Origin: Oxyruncus cristatus
Taxonomy: Eukaryota > Chordata > Aves > Passeriformes > Cotingidae
DNA: 64,000 nucleotides
Direction of reading: 5' to 3'
Assembly: GCA_013399855.1 (NCBI GenBank)
Contig: VXAY01005172.1
Location: forward strand, 618,253 to 682,252
Shown: positions 33,987 to 48,120 of the stretch, piece after piece
Numbering within the stretch: position 1 is the first letter of the stretch
How the letters are laid out: every line of letters begins with the position of its first letter
Position numbers and translations under genes: made by a program
Notes under the pieces: model-generated
What the model saw: only the letters and a program-made list of their open reading frames with translations
What the model was told of the DNA's origin: nothing
The model's database searches: none

Positions 33987-36900
33987 CTCCAAGGCCTTCT
34001 CTGCAATGTAGTGGGAGAAGTGGGAAGGCCCTTTCTCCGAGGGGATGTCCCCAAAAGGTCTCCTTTTGCCAATGCAACGTGCTTCTTGCGCTTCCCCTTT
34101 TCCGTGCCGCACTGAAACCCCAGTTCCATCTAATGCTCCATCACAGGCTGCTTTCTGTGTTGGCATCAGCAGGGAATCAATCTTTGCCCCGTGCCAAATG
34201 TGGATGCGTGGGAGAGCCTCTGCCTTCACTGGCTGGACAGGCACTGAACTGCTAATTAGGAGCCCAGGCTGAGGCAGTCAGGACCACCCCAAGGAGGGAT
34301 TTGGAGACATGCCTTGCATTGACTCTGGTACTGTTAAAAACAGTAAGTACTTGAGCCTAACACAAGGTACCTGTCTGCATCTTAATCTTGGAGCTGGGTG
34401 TTGCCTCTCCCCCTCTTCCAAAATTTCCCTCTTTGCCTTTCTAGCATTTTGCAGGCTGCACCAAGGATGTTTAAATCCAGCTTTCACCTGTGGAGAAACT
34501 CTTGTGGTTATTAGTTGGGGAGCAAAGTGACACACAGAGACCATGCCCCCTCCGAATGACACCTTTTAATGGTGCACTCTTAAGGGGCAGGCAAGGAAGC
34601 ATGCTGGATTTTCACTTTTGTTTGTTACTATTCACCCATGGAACTACAGGCCATGAAGCAGTTAGTGCACAGGCATTTCCCCATTTTTTGCAGCCTGGTT
34701 TCACATGACAGCTACATCACAGATAATGCTGCTGCAATAATTTTTTAGAATGTATTGGATTCCAAACCTGCTTGGTAGTGACTTCTCTGGCAGGGGGAAG
34801 AGCCCCTTTACAGCAGCATATGGACAAATTATGTTGGGGAGTTTCTCTCCAGCAAGCAGAGGCCTCTGAACCAGAACCCTTATGCAATTATGTGTGTTTT
34901 TTTGACTCCAGATCCTAAGAATGTCTCTCTTGAATAGCATGTTTCTTGCTAGTTCGTTCATCTGTGAATTTCCCTGGCAGGTAGCGTATAAATAGCTCTG
35001 AGACACAAGTGATCCACGAGTTCTTTTCAAAATACAGCATTGAGTCATTTTAAAGCCTCCTACTGTAGCTCTTTTAAAGATTAACTCATTATTTTAAGTG
35101 TAAGATTTATGCCTGAAAACGAATGAGAAAATCCTGGCTTAAGTTGCTCCTCCAACAAAGTACCTTGTTTAAAAACCAGTAAAGAATAAAATCCCATGGG
35201 AGCTGGCCAGTGCAGTGAGCAGGAGACATCTGCCCATCCCTGCCGTGGGTTGGCTGTTCAGCACCAAGAGACTACACTGCTTTCTAGAGCCAGGAATAGA
35301 AACCAGCGTTCCTTATTCCCAGGAGCGCTTTGCCATGTAGGGCAGAGCAATCCAGCTGGTTCCCCCCAGCCATTCTCTCTGCCTGACCCCAGGCACTGTT
35401 CAGCTTTCAGTAATTAGGGCAGAATTAGTGCAAGACCCCTTGGGATGGAGGCTGCTGGAGCAGGGCTTGCACAGAGGGCAGAGCTCATCTATATAATGAG
35501 CTGAGCCTCCTTTCCCACCTGGAAATTTTTCCAAAGAGAATTAGGGGATTTGATAGACTTCTACAGGCCTGGTGTCCCAGCAGGTTATAGCAACAGCTCT
35601 GCACCTGGATATCTGAAAACACCAGATGTGTCTACAGTTCATGTTCAGATAAACACCTGCTGTCAGTGCAGTGGGTATCCAGAGCTTCCACTGGCACAGG
35701 CTGAAACACCAAAGTAAGTAGGAAAACAGAAAAGAGATAATTTCTGTAGTGCCATTGGCCACGGAGCACAGTGTCAGTCGCCCGAGGAACAATACAACGT
35801 GGCTGGTGCCGACTGCACACATGAGGTGAATAACATATTCCACTCAAACAGTAGGAGAGCTCCTAAACAGACCAAAACGTAGTGTCCTGCTACGGAAACA
35901 GCCCAAGAGGCTTCTTCGCTTGTGCAAAATACCACTGCACTGCTCATGCATAAGTAGTTAAGGGTTGCTTCACATGTTAATTTTTTTGTATGGATATATC
36001 CCAGCACAGTTTTCAAGGGCTGTGTCAGGATTTACTTCCCCATTAAATTAGACCAACATTCTTTTTTATTTTTTTTTTTTTTTGAGGTGGGGGCACAGCT
36101 CTGAGACTGTCTGTAAACCTGAAGTGGGATATGTGACCAGATTAAACCTGTGAAGGGGGTTTTAATAGAATACCTGGCTGGAATTTTCCTTTCTTTTATC
36201 ATCAAAACATGCCTGACTGCCCCGCCCAGAGCTGCTATCTCCTTTTCTAAATGCACTGTGCACATGTATATTGGAATTAGTATTGTGCCTTCAGTGCATC
36301 TTCCTGCAATGTGGCATCAGAATCCTGCCCTTGGCGTGAAGTGTGGCAGTGGCTTGTCCCTCCTGCGGGGTCAAAGGAACACAGGCAAATCCTATCAGTC
36401 ATAAATGTCTGTAATGTCTCTTAAGGGTTAAGGTGGAAATTAAAAATAGCCATTTAGATGGCTGAGACTTCTGATGCATCTTTAGCTCGTGGTTCTGCTG
36501 ACAGGAGCCGTGTGAGTCACACAGGTCATCAGCATCCCGCAGTTTCCCAACGCGCTTTCAGAAGTACTTCTTGGGACACTCCTGTCATTGCTCTTTCACT
36601 GCCACATCTGCTGTAAGCCAGAGGCCACGGAGCAGCAAGATGCAAAGGTGATTGATGACCACAGGGACACAGTTTACCTTGGGCTCCCTGGGCTAGGACT
36701 GACACTCTTAAGTGGGAATAATCTGCTGAAGATCAGATGCCCTGTGCTGTGTTACAGAGAGACAATGAGATGCTAAAGCCTGTAGTCTTAATGGCTGCTG
36801 ACATTACAATAAAATAATATATCAAAGTAAAAAGTCTTCCTTAAAAACCAAGTGAATAGAATTTTACCCATCTATTATTGAAAAGGCAATAAGCAATATG

Positions 36901-39478
36901 CTGCGCCAGGGCTCTTACAGAGACATCCCAATGCATTAGTGCATTGCTCCTTGGCTCAGGAGGTTACACAGCTTGAAATCATAGTTACCTTCCTGGAGAG
37001 TTCAGGTATCGGGTGGGGGGGGCTGAAAATCCATTGGGAATTGAGTGTGGGCATTCGGGATACAGCAGAATTGAGACGGAGATACAGGCAGAGGAGCACG
37101 TGGCCTTCTCCATTCACTGCAGCAGTTTAATGTGAAGAGAGAAAAAAAAAGAAAGCAAAGCTAAAGATCAGTTGCATTTCATGGATGGAGGATTACTGGT
37201 GGAAGGAAATGGTCCTTCATGGATTTAAATCAGAATTAAAAATTACATCATTTAATCTGACATTCTGCAGAACTCATGCTTGAAGATTTCATCTTACAGT
37301 GCTATGGCAAGGTCAAACTCACTCTGTGAGTAATTATCTTGGAAGGAAGAGTGTGTTTCTGTGCATGTCCATATTTAAAAGGGATGGGAAATAGAAGAAT
37401 CCTTTTCATTTCTTCCTAGCTCTTGGTATATTTGAAATAAGAAACTCCCCCTATTTTGTATGGTTCTTCAACATTTCTATATGGATCCTAATTCACACGT
37501 GCCATGGCGGGTGTGGAAGCATCAAGGCCAACTGAATAAACAGATGGAGAAATTAAGCAGGGTGCCCAAAGCCACACAGCTCTCCCCAAATGAGACTCAG
37601 AACGAGAGTTTGCTTCGTGTGCAGGCTGCCTCCCATCCCTCTCTTCTGTAGCACACACGAGTGTGAAAACACACGGAGACTTTTCTTCATCAAGTCCTCT
37701 TCTGCGCTATGGCTCAAAGCAGGAAATGATTTCACAGAGCTTCTTTTAATCTCCTTTGACAACTTTTTTGTTTAAAAACAAAGTGGTTATGACAGCGGGA
37801 TGAAGCAGCACTCACAAGTGTTTGCTCGAGTTCTGATCAAGTGCTAGGTGGGTCATCCAGAGCCCCCAGTGCACCGGTATGAGAGTGATGCTTCTCTTCT
37901 CTTTCCACATGGCTATTCCTTGAGAATGGGGGTATTTGTTATTCATAATCTGCTGCTGGTTATTCTCATCATCACTGGAAGGAGACGACATAACGTGAGT
38001 TAATTGTTTAGCTCCACAGCGCCTAATGAGTGGTGTATATATTCCAAACTAACAATTTGACACAGCTCCACAGGGGAGAGTTTTAAGTGTTCAGTGACAA
38101 CATGCAAATAATGAACATATTTATAGAAAGCAGAACTGAGGGGCAATAAAAAGGCCCAGGTTTCTGGATAATTTATTCAGAACTAGCAATACGATAGTAA
38201 AGGAGATCCAGACTAAAAACCTAGATACGCCATTTGGGAACTCAGATGGAATTCCTAGCTTTTTAAAAGTTCAAGCCTTTCACAGGTCCTATTGAAAGCA
38301 GTGGGAGGACATCTGTGAAAGATGTGGCTGTTCAGTGTCTGCTAAAAAACAACCCAGCCTTTTTGTCTGGCACTGGTGATACAGTTCCCTCCAAAGTAAA
38401 TTTCTTGCCAACAGGGTTTCAGCAAGGCAGTGCTTGATTCTTACTTGCAGCCCTCAGAAAATCATGGGTCTCAGGTGAGCACACTCAGAAAATGTCTATC
38501 TTATTATCAAATCTAGCTTCTAACATCAATCAAGGTCAAGGCACTATTGAGACTGATACTCTGTGGATATGTAATAAGAGAGATCCGTCCTCAGAGGTGC
38601 ACAGATCCAAAATAGCAAATGGTCCCAATTACACTGACATGACTTCTTTGTGCTCCCCATTTTTTCTTCGCTTGCTGCCTCTGTCTTTTCAGACTGGAGT
38701 CATTTGGGGCAAGACTATCTTCTTTTCTCAGCTTCCAGCATATAGGAATATAAATCATTACTGGGGCTCCTAGAGTTTATTGAAATTCAAATAATTATTA
38801 ATAATAATTGTGCACTGCACTTATTGGATTGTGTGCTTTTGTGCAGGGGCATGTGCTTTTACAGACCTAAGGTACCATTGCACCAGATGTGCACCAGAGA
38901 GGCAGAAGACATTTTTAAGAGCACTTCTCTTTGGAAGGTATGCCTTGAAAGTCAGGGTTGCACCTATTTTGAACCTACTTTGAGCAGCCTGAGCTTATGT
39001 ATTCTAAGAACAGTGTTGTGTGCAGACACTGCACGAGACAATAAACCCACCTGCAATCCACAGTGACTGAGCATGAGTGGGGAGCAGTTGTATATCCCCA
39101 CATAGATCAGCACCAGCAGCTCCACCTCTGCTTTTAGCGAGCGTAGCAGAGCCTTTGAAGAGCTCTCGAAATTCCCATGTTGCTTTTTAGGAGACAGGCA
39201 AGGCTTTCTAAGCTGACTTTTTCAAAGGGTATCTCGTGGAATCTAAGTTATTCGAGGTGAGTTTCACTGACCCCTTGACACAGTGATCAAAGGACGTTAG
39301 CCACACTTGATGGCAGTGACAGCCACCGACTTCGAGTAGGAGGATAAACGAATTAGTTGGGTGATTGGTTTCTTTCTTCCTCTGAAACACCCAAGCCAGA
39401 ATCAATCCTCATAGTGGCAAGGTTTAGCGTGCTAAATTCCCTTGGCATTACTAACTCGATTTTTCTTTCCCTACCCTT

Positions 39479-39497
39479 AAAAAAAAAAAAAAAAAAT
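39479..39497 (+). repeat. poly-A run (19)
   Basis: Nineteen A's flanked by CTACCCTT and TCCCCAGG. It creates a lysine run in the plus frame 39357-39848, showing that frame to be artefactual. Confidence 0.8.
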
Positions 39498-40053
39498 CCC
39501 CAGGCAGATACAGCTAATGCTGTGTGGCATCCCACGCGCTCGTGTTGCTCCCGCAGTCTGTTGCTTTTTCGGATTCACACACACATTTGCATTTGCAAGC
39601 GCCACTATTGCTTTGCAGTAAACACTGCTCATGGCTCTCTCCTAAGGGAATCCAGATGTCTTCCTCTCAGGACTGTGCATTTATTTTTAGGTTTTTCAGC
39701 CCGTTGCTGCCTACGCTGGACTTTCCTTGCTTTTGCATGTGAATGTTGGTCCTCATGGCAGACATTTCGTTTTGTGGTGAGGACACCGATGGTGAGCGGA
39801 AGATATTTACCTTCAAAAAAACCCCAAGTTTTAATTTCATTCTCCTGATTCCATTAGGTCCCCATGGACAGGTCTGTACTCTGAGCACTCTTCCCATACA
39901 GCTAACCCTGCCTCCATCAGCCATATGCTCTTTGATTGCACATGGTACGTGCAGGTATTTGCTGGCCTTTGGGAGATGAATAAGAAAAGGATTTTATTTG
40001 TTCAGTAGTTGAAATGGAAAAAAAAAGAAGAAGAGAGAACACATTCGGCTTAC

Positions 40054-40069
40054 TTTTTTTTTTTTTTTT
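40054..40069 (+). repeat. poly-T run (16)
   Basis: A homopolymer T run between an AG-rich patch (40021-40040) and AGCAAAGGAAGG. No associated retroelement was recognised. Confidence 0.75.
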
Positions 40070-43000
40070 AGCAAAGGAAGGAACAATCTAGATGAAGGAA
40101 AGGGTCAAACTGATCTTGTTGAGGAAGAAATGATGAGTGAATCCCAATCACAATGAAGGCTGGTGGAGTTCCTAGCAAGTGCCATGGTCAGGAATCATCC
40201 TGTGAAATGTTGCTGCAAGTTCATTGATATCTGCAAAAGGGTGCATGGACTGGATAATGTGTCTACTCTCCCTTCCCCTTCAGCCCAATCTTTATGTTAT
40301 TGTAACTCCTCAGACTTGGCCGTCAGAGCTGTTTGGCAGAGTCAGAACCGTGCAGCAGCCGTGGTGGCCTGAGGGTACCCGAGGCAGAACTGGTAAGGAG
40401 AGATAACAACTTCTAATGGACCAGCTAATATTACTCGGGAAAACAGACATGCTCCCAGGCACAAGTGCTCCCTCATGTCTCCTCCTGTTTGCCAGGGGCT
40501 GTCTTCAGCATCGTGGGCACTCAGAATGGAGATCCGCATCTTCAGGGCACAAAGTTCCTGCTGACCAGGATAAAGGACCAGCTCCTCAAGCTCAGCTAAG
40601 GCAGAGAGTGATTGTTAAAAGTGAGCAATTCTGTCGCATTCCTGGGGAGAAACCTTTTTTTTTTTTTTTCCTCCCCCACATGGTTGCCCAAATCAGGACA
40701 CTAGTCAGGTTCAGCTGGCTATTGGGAGCAGACTTGCAAACTGCCTGTCTTTCCCTTGCTTTGCTGCAAAAAAGGAAAGGAGAGGGTTTTTTAGCAAGCA
40801 GTAGGCTTTTAGCTAACCCTTCTATGACAGATGTGTGGGAACTGTATTTTCCTTAGCCCCACTGGTGTGCTTTCATGGAGGATTGCAGTTATCACAAAAC
40901 ACGGGAAGGTCCAGCAAAATAGTAAAAACAACAGCATTATAAAAAAAGCCAGCTGGGTGGTGGCATTGTGCGTAGTCTGATGTATACCTGAAGAGAGTTA
41001 TAAACACATGTTTATGAATGTACCAGCATAATGTCTGCTGAATGAGAGACGTGAGCAAGGAGAAGATCAAGCCAAAAGATGGGTGCACGGTGGAGGTGCT
41101 CAAGGATATGGGTTTCACACGTAAGATATCTGCAGAAAGGGGGAGAGAGAGAGAAAAATACATCCCTATTACAGCATTGTTTGCTGTGTTCAACCACAGG
41201 CAACCTCCAGTGAAAGCTCTGTCCACCCATTAGGGTTGTGCGTGGTCTGGTCACTACATAGGAAATGTTTTTTTAACAACCTACCCTGTGAATGCAAACA
41301 CCCTGTGGTGCACCCTGCTGTGCCCTGTGGGCTCACTGATTCCAGCAGTACCAGGGCGACATGCAGAACCGTGAGGGGAAACTAGAAGGTGATTTGATTT
41401 TCGATGCTCTTTCACCCTTTTGTCTATTTTATAACCTTGATCTGCAGGAGAGGAGCTCCTTAGGAGGAGACCAGGATGACTGTGACGTGCAGGAGCAGGA
41501 CTGTATCGAGGGGAGTTAGACTGACCTGTAATGCAGTGAGATTTCATTTGGAAAATACTTATTCTCACTACCAAAGGCCAGTGTTTTCCACCCTGCACAG
41601 GCAGTGACTCAGCTGGTCTCATGCATGTGGAAGATCAGGGGCGAAACAGGGGTTGGATTTAGCATGACCTGCTGGTTCAGCTGTCAGCTGGTACACACGG
41701 TTTCCATAAGCTCACAACTCATCAAAACATGTGCCTGCAACTGAGCAGAGGATTCACAGCTGATATGTCACTGGATTGTTAGTTTGCAAATGGGGATACT
41801 ATTGAGGTAACGTGGCTTTGGATGAAGATTTATTGCAGAACAAGTGCTGAAACTACCAAAAATGGGGAGGTGATGTTTTCAATGCATTACTTGTGAATGC
41901 ATCTGCTGACAGCCAAATAATTTAGCAGACACACTGATCCACTTCATCACTTGTTGAGACAAAGCAGAGTGGGTTCACCTGCCTTGAGTGGTCCTGTCCT
42001 GCACACCTCCCTTACGGCACATTGTACCTCAGCAACACACTCAGTATAGACTAACAGATTCGTGTCTTAAATTTTGAAAGCTTTTGCCAGTGCATTTAAA
42101 AAGGCCAAAGTCAGGGCTCCACCCCAAACCCTAAGCTTTCTTATGACCTGGCCTGTGCACAAGAAATCAGACCTGTTCCCCTGAACTGGAGCATCAGCAC
42201 TCCCATTTCTGCTGCATTTGGAGGGTGGACTCTGGGTCCCACAGGCAGGACCTCGGGTGACAAGGAGCAAGGACAGGGCTCTGGGCTGGCAAAAGCCATG
42301 GAAAACTGTGCTGCCTTCTGCACTTACCAGGATGAGCAGCTTCTTTAATGCCTGAAATGACTGATTACAAATCTCACTATTTCCCCCTAACAATTAGAGA
42401 AGCCCGGGAATGTCAAAGCTAAAATTTGGAAACTAAAAAAGCGTCTCAGATCCTTTCCCAACATCCTGCCCTCGCCCCCCTTTTCTTAAGTGGTATTGAG
42501 GATAATCACATCTGGTTACATATTAATTTCCCCTCAGCCTGAGGTTTTTAGCAATTAATTAGTCAGGGATTTGAGGGAAAAGATGTCTAAAACTGTTGAA
42601 TATTTGCTTACTGGTCCACAAATGTGCCCTATTTTGTTGTAGCTGCTGTTCTAAAAGCCTAAAACCAAAAAAAGGTCTTTTAAAAATTCAAAAAATCCAT
42701 GACATAATTTTTGGCTTTCATTTTATATATCTTTATTCAGTGACCATGGGTAGGGAGGATGTGGCAAGCTAACACATGGTTAGCAAGGAGAACACCAGTG
42801 CTAATGCCAGCAGGTTGTGCAGAGCCTCCTCCACGCAGCCAAAGGTGATTCAGGTACTTCTCTTTCTTACACTGCTTTTCCCTCAACGCATCTCTCAGAC
42901 AAAGCACTTCTGTTACCCCCAGCATGGCTCCAAAATTGCTCAGAGCTGAGGAGTATGAGATCTGCTTCATTCGCTGCCCAAGATCAAAACCATCCAGGTT

Positions 43001-46000
43001 GTTAACACCATCCTCTGAGCCACGTAGCAACCCTCCGGGTCAGCCAGGGCCTTTTAAAGCTGCTGGTTCCTAACAAGCTTTCTGAAAGCTTTGACTGCTT
43101 TGAGATCTGTCGGTGAATTGTGCAATAGAGAGGCTCGTTTATTTACTAGAGTCTCCCACCAAAACCCTTTTCTCAAGGAGAGGAAAAATCGCTGGGATTC
43201 CTTGACTCAGAGGGGAAACTCAGCTGTGAGCCTAAGATGTGCCCTGACATTATAGGTATCTACAGACAGCTTTCAAGGCATAGCTGTGGGGTTTTTTCAG
43301 TCCAGTATATGCTTTGCTGAGATGTTCCTTATCTTTTGGAAGATACCGTCCCTTCTTTCTCCATCCCTCTCCTTCCTCTTTGCTAAAAAGGGCTGTAGAG
43401 CGTGTTTATCCCCAGTAAAGCTCTTGCTGGAGGAGCGTTTCCAGCTTTACGGGCTTCCCTTCTTATTTCTGCCTTCAGACACCAGCTCACAGCAGTGCGA
43501 CGAGTGGGTGCTAATTATGGAGAACTACATTCGACAACAGAGCCTCACTGCTGGTGAATACAGAGAAATTGCTCATTAGAGCAGCATGGTATTTAGTCAG
43601 ATTGGCTTCCCCAGATATTAACATTCTGGCATTAATGCAGGCTGGCAGTGTAGTACTTGAATAAAAACGATCTCAAGATAATGTGTGCAGAAGGACTTGT
43701 AAAACTGTTGCCCGGCCTGCGGGGTTTGCAAGGCATTTCTGCTGGGGGCTCCCACAAGCTGCTTCAGGGAAAAAAATATCTTTGGATTTCAGTAACTTGC
43801 ATATACAATTTCTTCTTTCTTTTTTTTTCCACCCCCCCTCACAGGGCATGGTGCATCATGCATATGAATTATTTCACTGGAATGAAACACGCTGTGCTTG
43901 ATTATCTTCCCAGACATCCAACTTTTCACCGCGTTCCTTGGTGTGACAGTGCTGTGTCCATGATGCAGGTGGCACGTCTCTCTGCTTGATGGCTCTCTGT
44001 GCACAGCAAAGGTGTGTGTGAAACTGAAGCCACCATGGAAAATGCACTGGTTTTACCTGTTGCACAGAGTAACGTGATAAAGCAAACTCAGCCAAAGCTC
44101 TTGCTTGGACACAAAAACATCCTGGAAGCTTTAGGTGCCTTTTTTAGTTCAGGGCGTCTGTGTGTTGGCAGAAAACTTTAGCACCAAGGTTTTCCTGTGC
44201 AGTTTCATAAGCAGCAAACACCAAGTCTGCATTTTCGGTTCAGAGGTGCCTTTGCTTGGACATGGCTCCCTGATCCTTCCTCTACAGCATCTGGGAGTCT
44301 CCAGCTCGGCCTTCTGCTTGGTTTTGCAGAGCTGTCCACACCTCTAAAGCTGTGTGGGGAGAGCCAGCAGCTCTGCTGGGTGCATGGGCTAGTGCCTGTG
44401 TCTGTGCAGCTGTGTGAGCTGCTGCTGCTGGAGCCATAGCCACAGGGAATTCCTCGATCCCATGTCCTGCCCTCTTCCACTTCTGAGCTTACATCAGCAA
44501 TAGCTGCTCCAGTGGGCTAATGTAAGCAATGTAAACATACACAGGGAGGACAGAGCTGTTCAGTGGCCAGCAGTGCTCATTCTACCACACATACACCAGA
44601 ATTTCCTCTCCTACAACCCTCTGGTCTCCCCTTTGACTTGAACTCCAGCGTTTGCTAATTAGCTCAGCTTTATCTAATTAGCACCCAAATGGGAGTGCCT
44701 CTCTCGGTGCCTGTGCACTTGCAAAGAGCCCGGAGCTAAGGATTTATGTGGAGAAGGAGGGAAGAGCTCTCCCCTGGGGTTTGCCTATTGTGTCCTCACC
44801 TCTGTGCGCTGGGAAGATGTGTCAGTGTGTTCTTGTACTGGTGTTACTCTGTTGGCTGGTGTAGAAGCTGGACATCACCTACACTAAATTGTCACTGTCT
44901 CAGCCAACGTGTTTCTTTTCTGTGAATTTCCTGCGTGTGCGTTTTTTTTTCTTTTTTATGTTGGTCGTGGTATGTTGCCTGTAGTTTGCCTTGGGAAATA
45001 GAGTGTGTCCTACATCCACATCTATTTTAAGACTCTGCTCTGTTGCCTGCTACCAGCTGGGGACATGGCTAGAAGGAGCAATGGTTTCATGTTATAAGAG
45101 GAAACACTGGATATCTCTAGGAGCCTATAACTGTGAGATGCTAAATATGTTTATGACCCAGGATATCATGCTCTTACTGATAGTACTCATTTCATCTGTC
45201 TTTAGTATTTTCAAAGTTGGCATCCTGGTTTAACTTAATGAAGTAAGATCTATTTACAGACTATGGAGAATAAGGCACACCTAGAAAGCAAATTATTCTG
45301 TTTCTAATATTTGTATTATGTTAAGAAGAATATCCTTTTTCCTTTGTCTTAGTTCTGCTCAGACTTATTTGCGTTTAAGGAGGCCAGTAGAGATTACATT
45401 AACTTAATGATAAGAAAAAAATCCATTTGCTTAGTGCAGAACTGGGATTTACCCATTTACATGGTTCATGTACTCTTGATGATTCTGCCTCTCTGTCTGC
45501 ATGTTGCTGGATGCTTATGTTTGTGGGTAGAAAATGTTGTTTCAGCCCGAAGTGCATCTGCATAGTTTCCTGTGTGAAGGGGAGACAGGAGTGAGCCCCC
45601 AGTTCTTTGCATAGCTGATGAATACCTGTGGTACAGACAATTGACCTTCATTATGCTACAGGGGTCTGTGTGGGGCTCAGGCTTAGTGCTGGAACTGCTC
45701 AAATCCTCCTGATTAATGTAAGCAAAGCAAGTTGTTTAATGGTGGTGTTGCACACCCGTGTTCATGTATGTGCTCAGTACAGGTTGCTGTGTGTAAAAAC
45801 TCATGCAGAGCAAATCAGTCCTGCTCTTGCTGACAAAGTGCTTGGAGGATACAGTCCTTTACTGATGGAAATCTATTAATTTCAGTGTTCTGTCCAGATT
45901 AAAATAGCTAAGGGGTACAGGCATTTTCTCCAAAATTAAAGCAGCCAGACAGAAATACTACTTGTCAGAAAAGTATGAGGATGAATTTCAGTTGGGTGGA

Positions 46001-48120
46001 AGAAAAAAGATTTGGGAGCAGGACTGCTTACTCTTTTCTTTCAAAAGCATTAAAATTGCCTTTCTTAATATTTTGCATCCTGTGTTAGTGCCTATGAGAA
46101 AAGGCTTAAAAAAATCCAAAATAACAAAACCCCCAACAAAAACTCTGTGGCCAGAGATGGGCCAAGAGGAATCCCAGGACAAGCAGTCAGTGGTGACCCT
46201 GAATTGTTTTTATTTTTTTAGTGCTATGGCCTGGGTGAAAAGAGGGACAAGGGTACCACAAGGTGAGCAAGTACTCAGTAAACCTGGCAAAAGCTGCTTC
46301 ATGGTTTGTTCATGGGTGTGGGTTGGTCATGTTTGCTTCATGGCTGGTTTTCTCTGAAGTGCTTGTTTTTTGTTAAAGATCTCTTTGCTTCGCAGAGCTT
46401 CATGGCTGGTGGGTCAGAGCTGATTGTGGGAAGCTGCAGGGTGCGATTGCTGCTCCAGTGCAAGGCCCGAAGGTCAAAGTGGCCCCCTCTTCCCTTGCTC
46501 CCAGTTTACCAGAATATCCAGTAGCCCCAGCTGTTCCTGTGCCTGCACTGGCAGACAGGGCAAACCTGTTTTCCTGGATTTAAGCCAGTGCACTGGACAC
46601 AGTGCTGAAGGATCATACTGGTTTTCATGAGCTTGCCCTGGTGAATTAAGAGGATAGAGGCTAGAGAGGAGTGCTATGAGTGGATTTGGACCAGGCAGGA
46701 TGATTTGGAAAGGAGAAGCCAATGTTTTTATTGGTGTTGTCCTGGGCTGCAGGTTGCAAGTTAAAGTAGTATCTCTGTGTTTACCCAGCGTTCATGTATT
46801 ACAAGGTAACACTTGGTGCTGTTAATGGTCTTGCACTGTGTTCAGTGATTCTACTGTTTTTTTTCTTTAGGGAGGCTCAAAACTACCTGTAAACCTGCAG
46901 CTCACCTCTGAGGCTGAAGGGGAAGAGAACTTTCTCAGTCAAACAGAGTTTTCCATCCACTTTCATCTAATATTTAAGACGCAGCATAAAAGTTACAGTT
47001 TATGCAGCAGTACTGGGGAGTGAATTTTGTATTGATTTTAAAATTAGTCATTTTTAGCTTGCTGGTTTATGCGTCAGAAAATGGCCTTAGCTTCATTGAG
47101 AATGTGGTATATTATTAATATGTATCATTATTTTATTCTTGGCACCAGGCTAGTAAAAGCACTTAAAACATTGCCCTGTCCTTAAAGCTGGACAAGTGAG
47201 ATATTAATAAATGTGATGGGGAGCAAAGCCATGTCAGAACAGAGCTGTCGGTCCCACCCGTGCTTTCTTCAAACAACTCTTCCTTTGGGGGTCACTTGCA
47301 TCTCCAGCTGGGTCTGCACAGCAGTGGTGAGTCTGGAGGTACTGAACTTATCTAAAAAGCTGCAGGTCCAATTTTGGCACTCAGGCCATTGGCACAGACT
47401 TTGCAAAGCCCAAATAGTTGATGGAGCAGCGGATTTGTGTTGAAGAAAAGGGATCGGTGGGAATCTGCCCTTGCCTAGGACAGTGGTGTCTTACCCTCAT
47501 TTTTGGGAGGGCTGGCTACAACCTGCACCACAGAAGGGGTAAGTGCAGGAGCCTGCATGCAGTCAAACTGGAGATGAAGAGTTCTAGTGCTTCAGGCACA
47601 CCTCCAAGGCAAAGGACCCGATTTCAGTCCCTGCTCATATGCTGGTTTATTTATAAGCTATTAAAGATGTATAAAGTGATTTTTGGAGCAGGCAGTGGAG
47701 CCTGTGCCTCATGCTTCCAAGTGCATGGTCTGACTGACTGGTTACAGACTCCTTGCTTTTCTGTGTGCTTCTTTTATTTCGTGTTAGATTCTCCCATGCT
47801 GGACACTGTTGTGTCTTGACTGGCATAAAAATTGAACCTTTGTAGGGTATGGTTTAGCTAAAGTGATGAGCAACAAAACATAGTTGTGAGTGTGTTTTTT
47901 TTTTTTAAATCAGCAAGGAAATGCATCCTTGTAATTCACCAGCCTTTCTGTGCAGGGTGGCATTTCCCACCAGAATTGCTGCTAGTTGGATTCATGCTGA
48001 CTGGACATGGTTCTGTCTCCCCTGTCAGCTTCATGGAGAAGTGGCACTTGCTAATTTAAAGGCACTTTTGGTTCAACTCTTCCTTGCAAAAGAACAGCAA
48101 TTTCAGCAGTAGATGCATAT

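Larger units (their letters stand above)
31938..48120. other. long stretch without recognised CR1
   Basis: About 16 kb in which I recognised no LINE, exon or RNA gene. It holds a purine tract (33936-33986), several homopolymer runs (36063-36083, 39479-39497, 40054-40069, 40655-40669, 47898-47907) and AT-rich unique segments that resemble regulatory DNA. Frames above 120 codons (for example plus 39357-39848, which reads through an A run) are chance or low complexity. Confidence 0.5.

Noticed and set aside
39357..39848. 163-codon plus frame
   Set aside because: It crosses a 19-base A run that creates a lysine stretch; no motif or start context.
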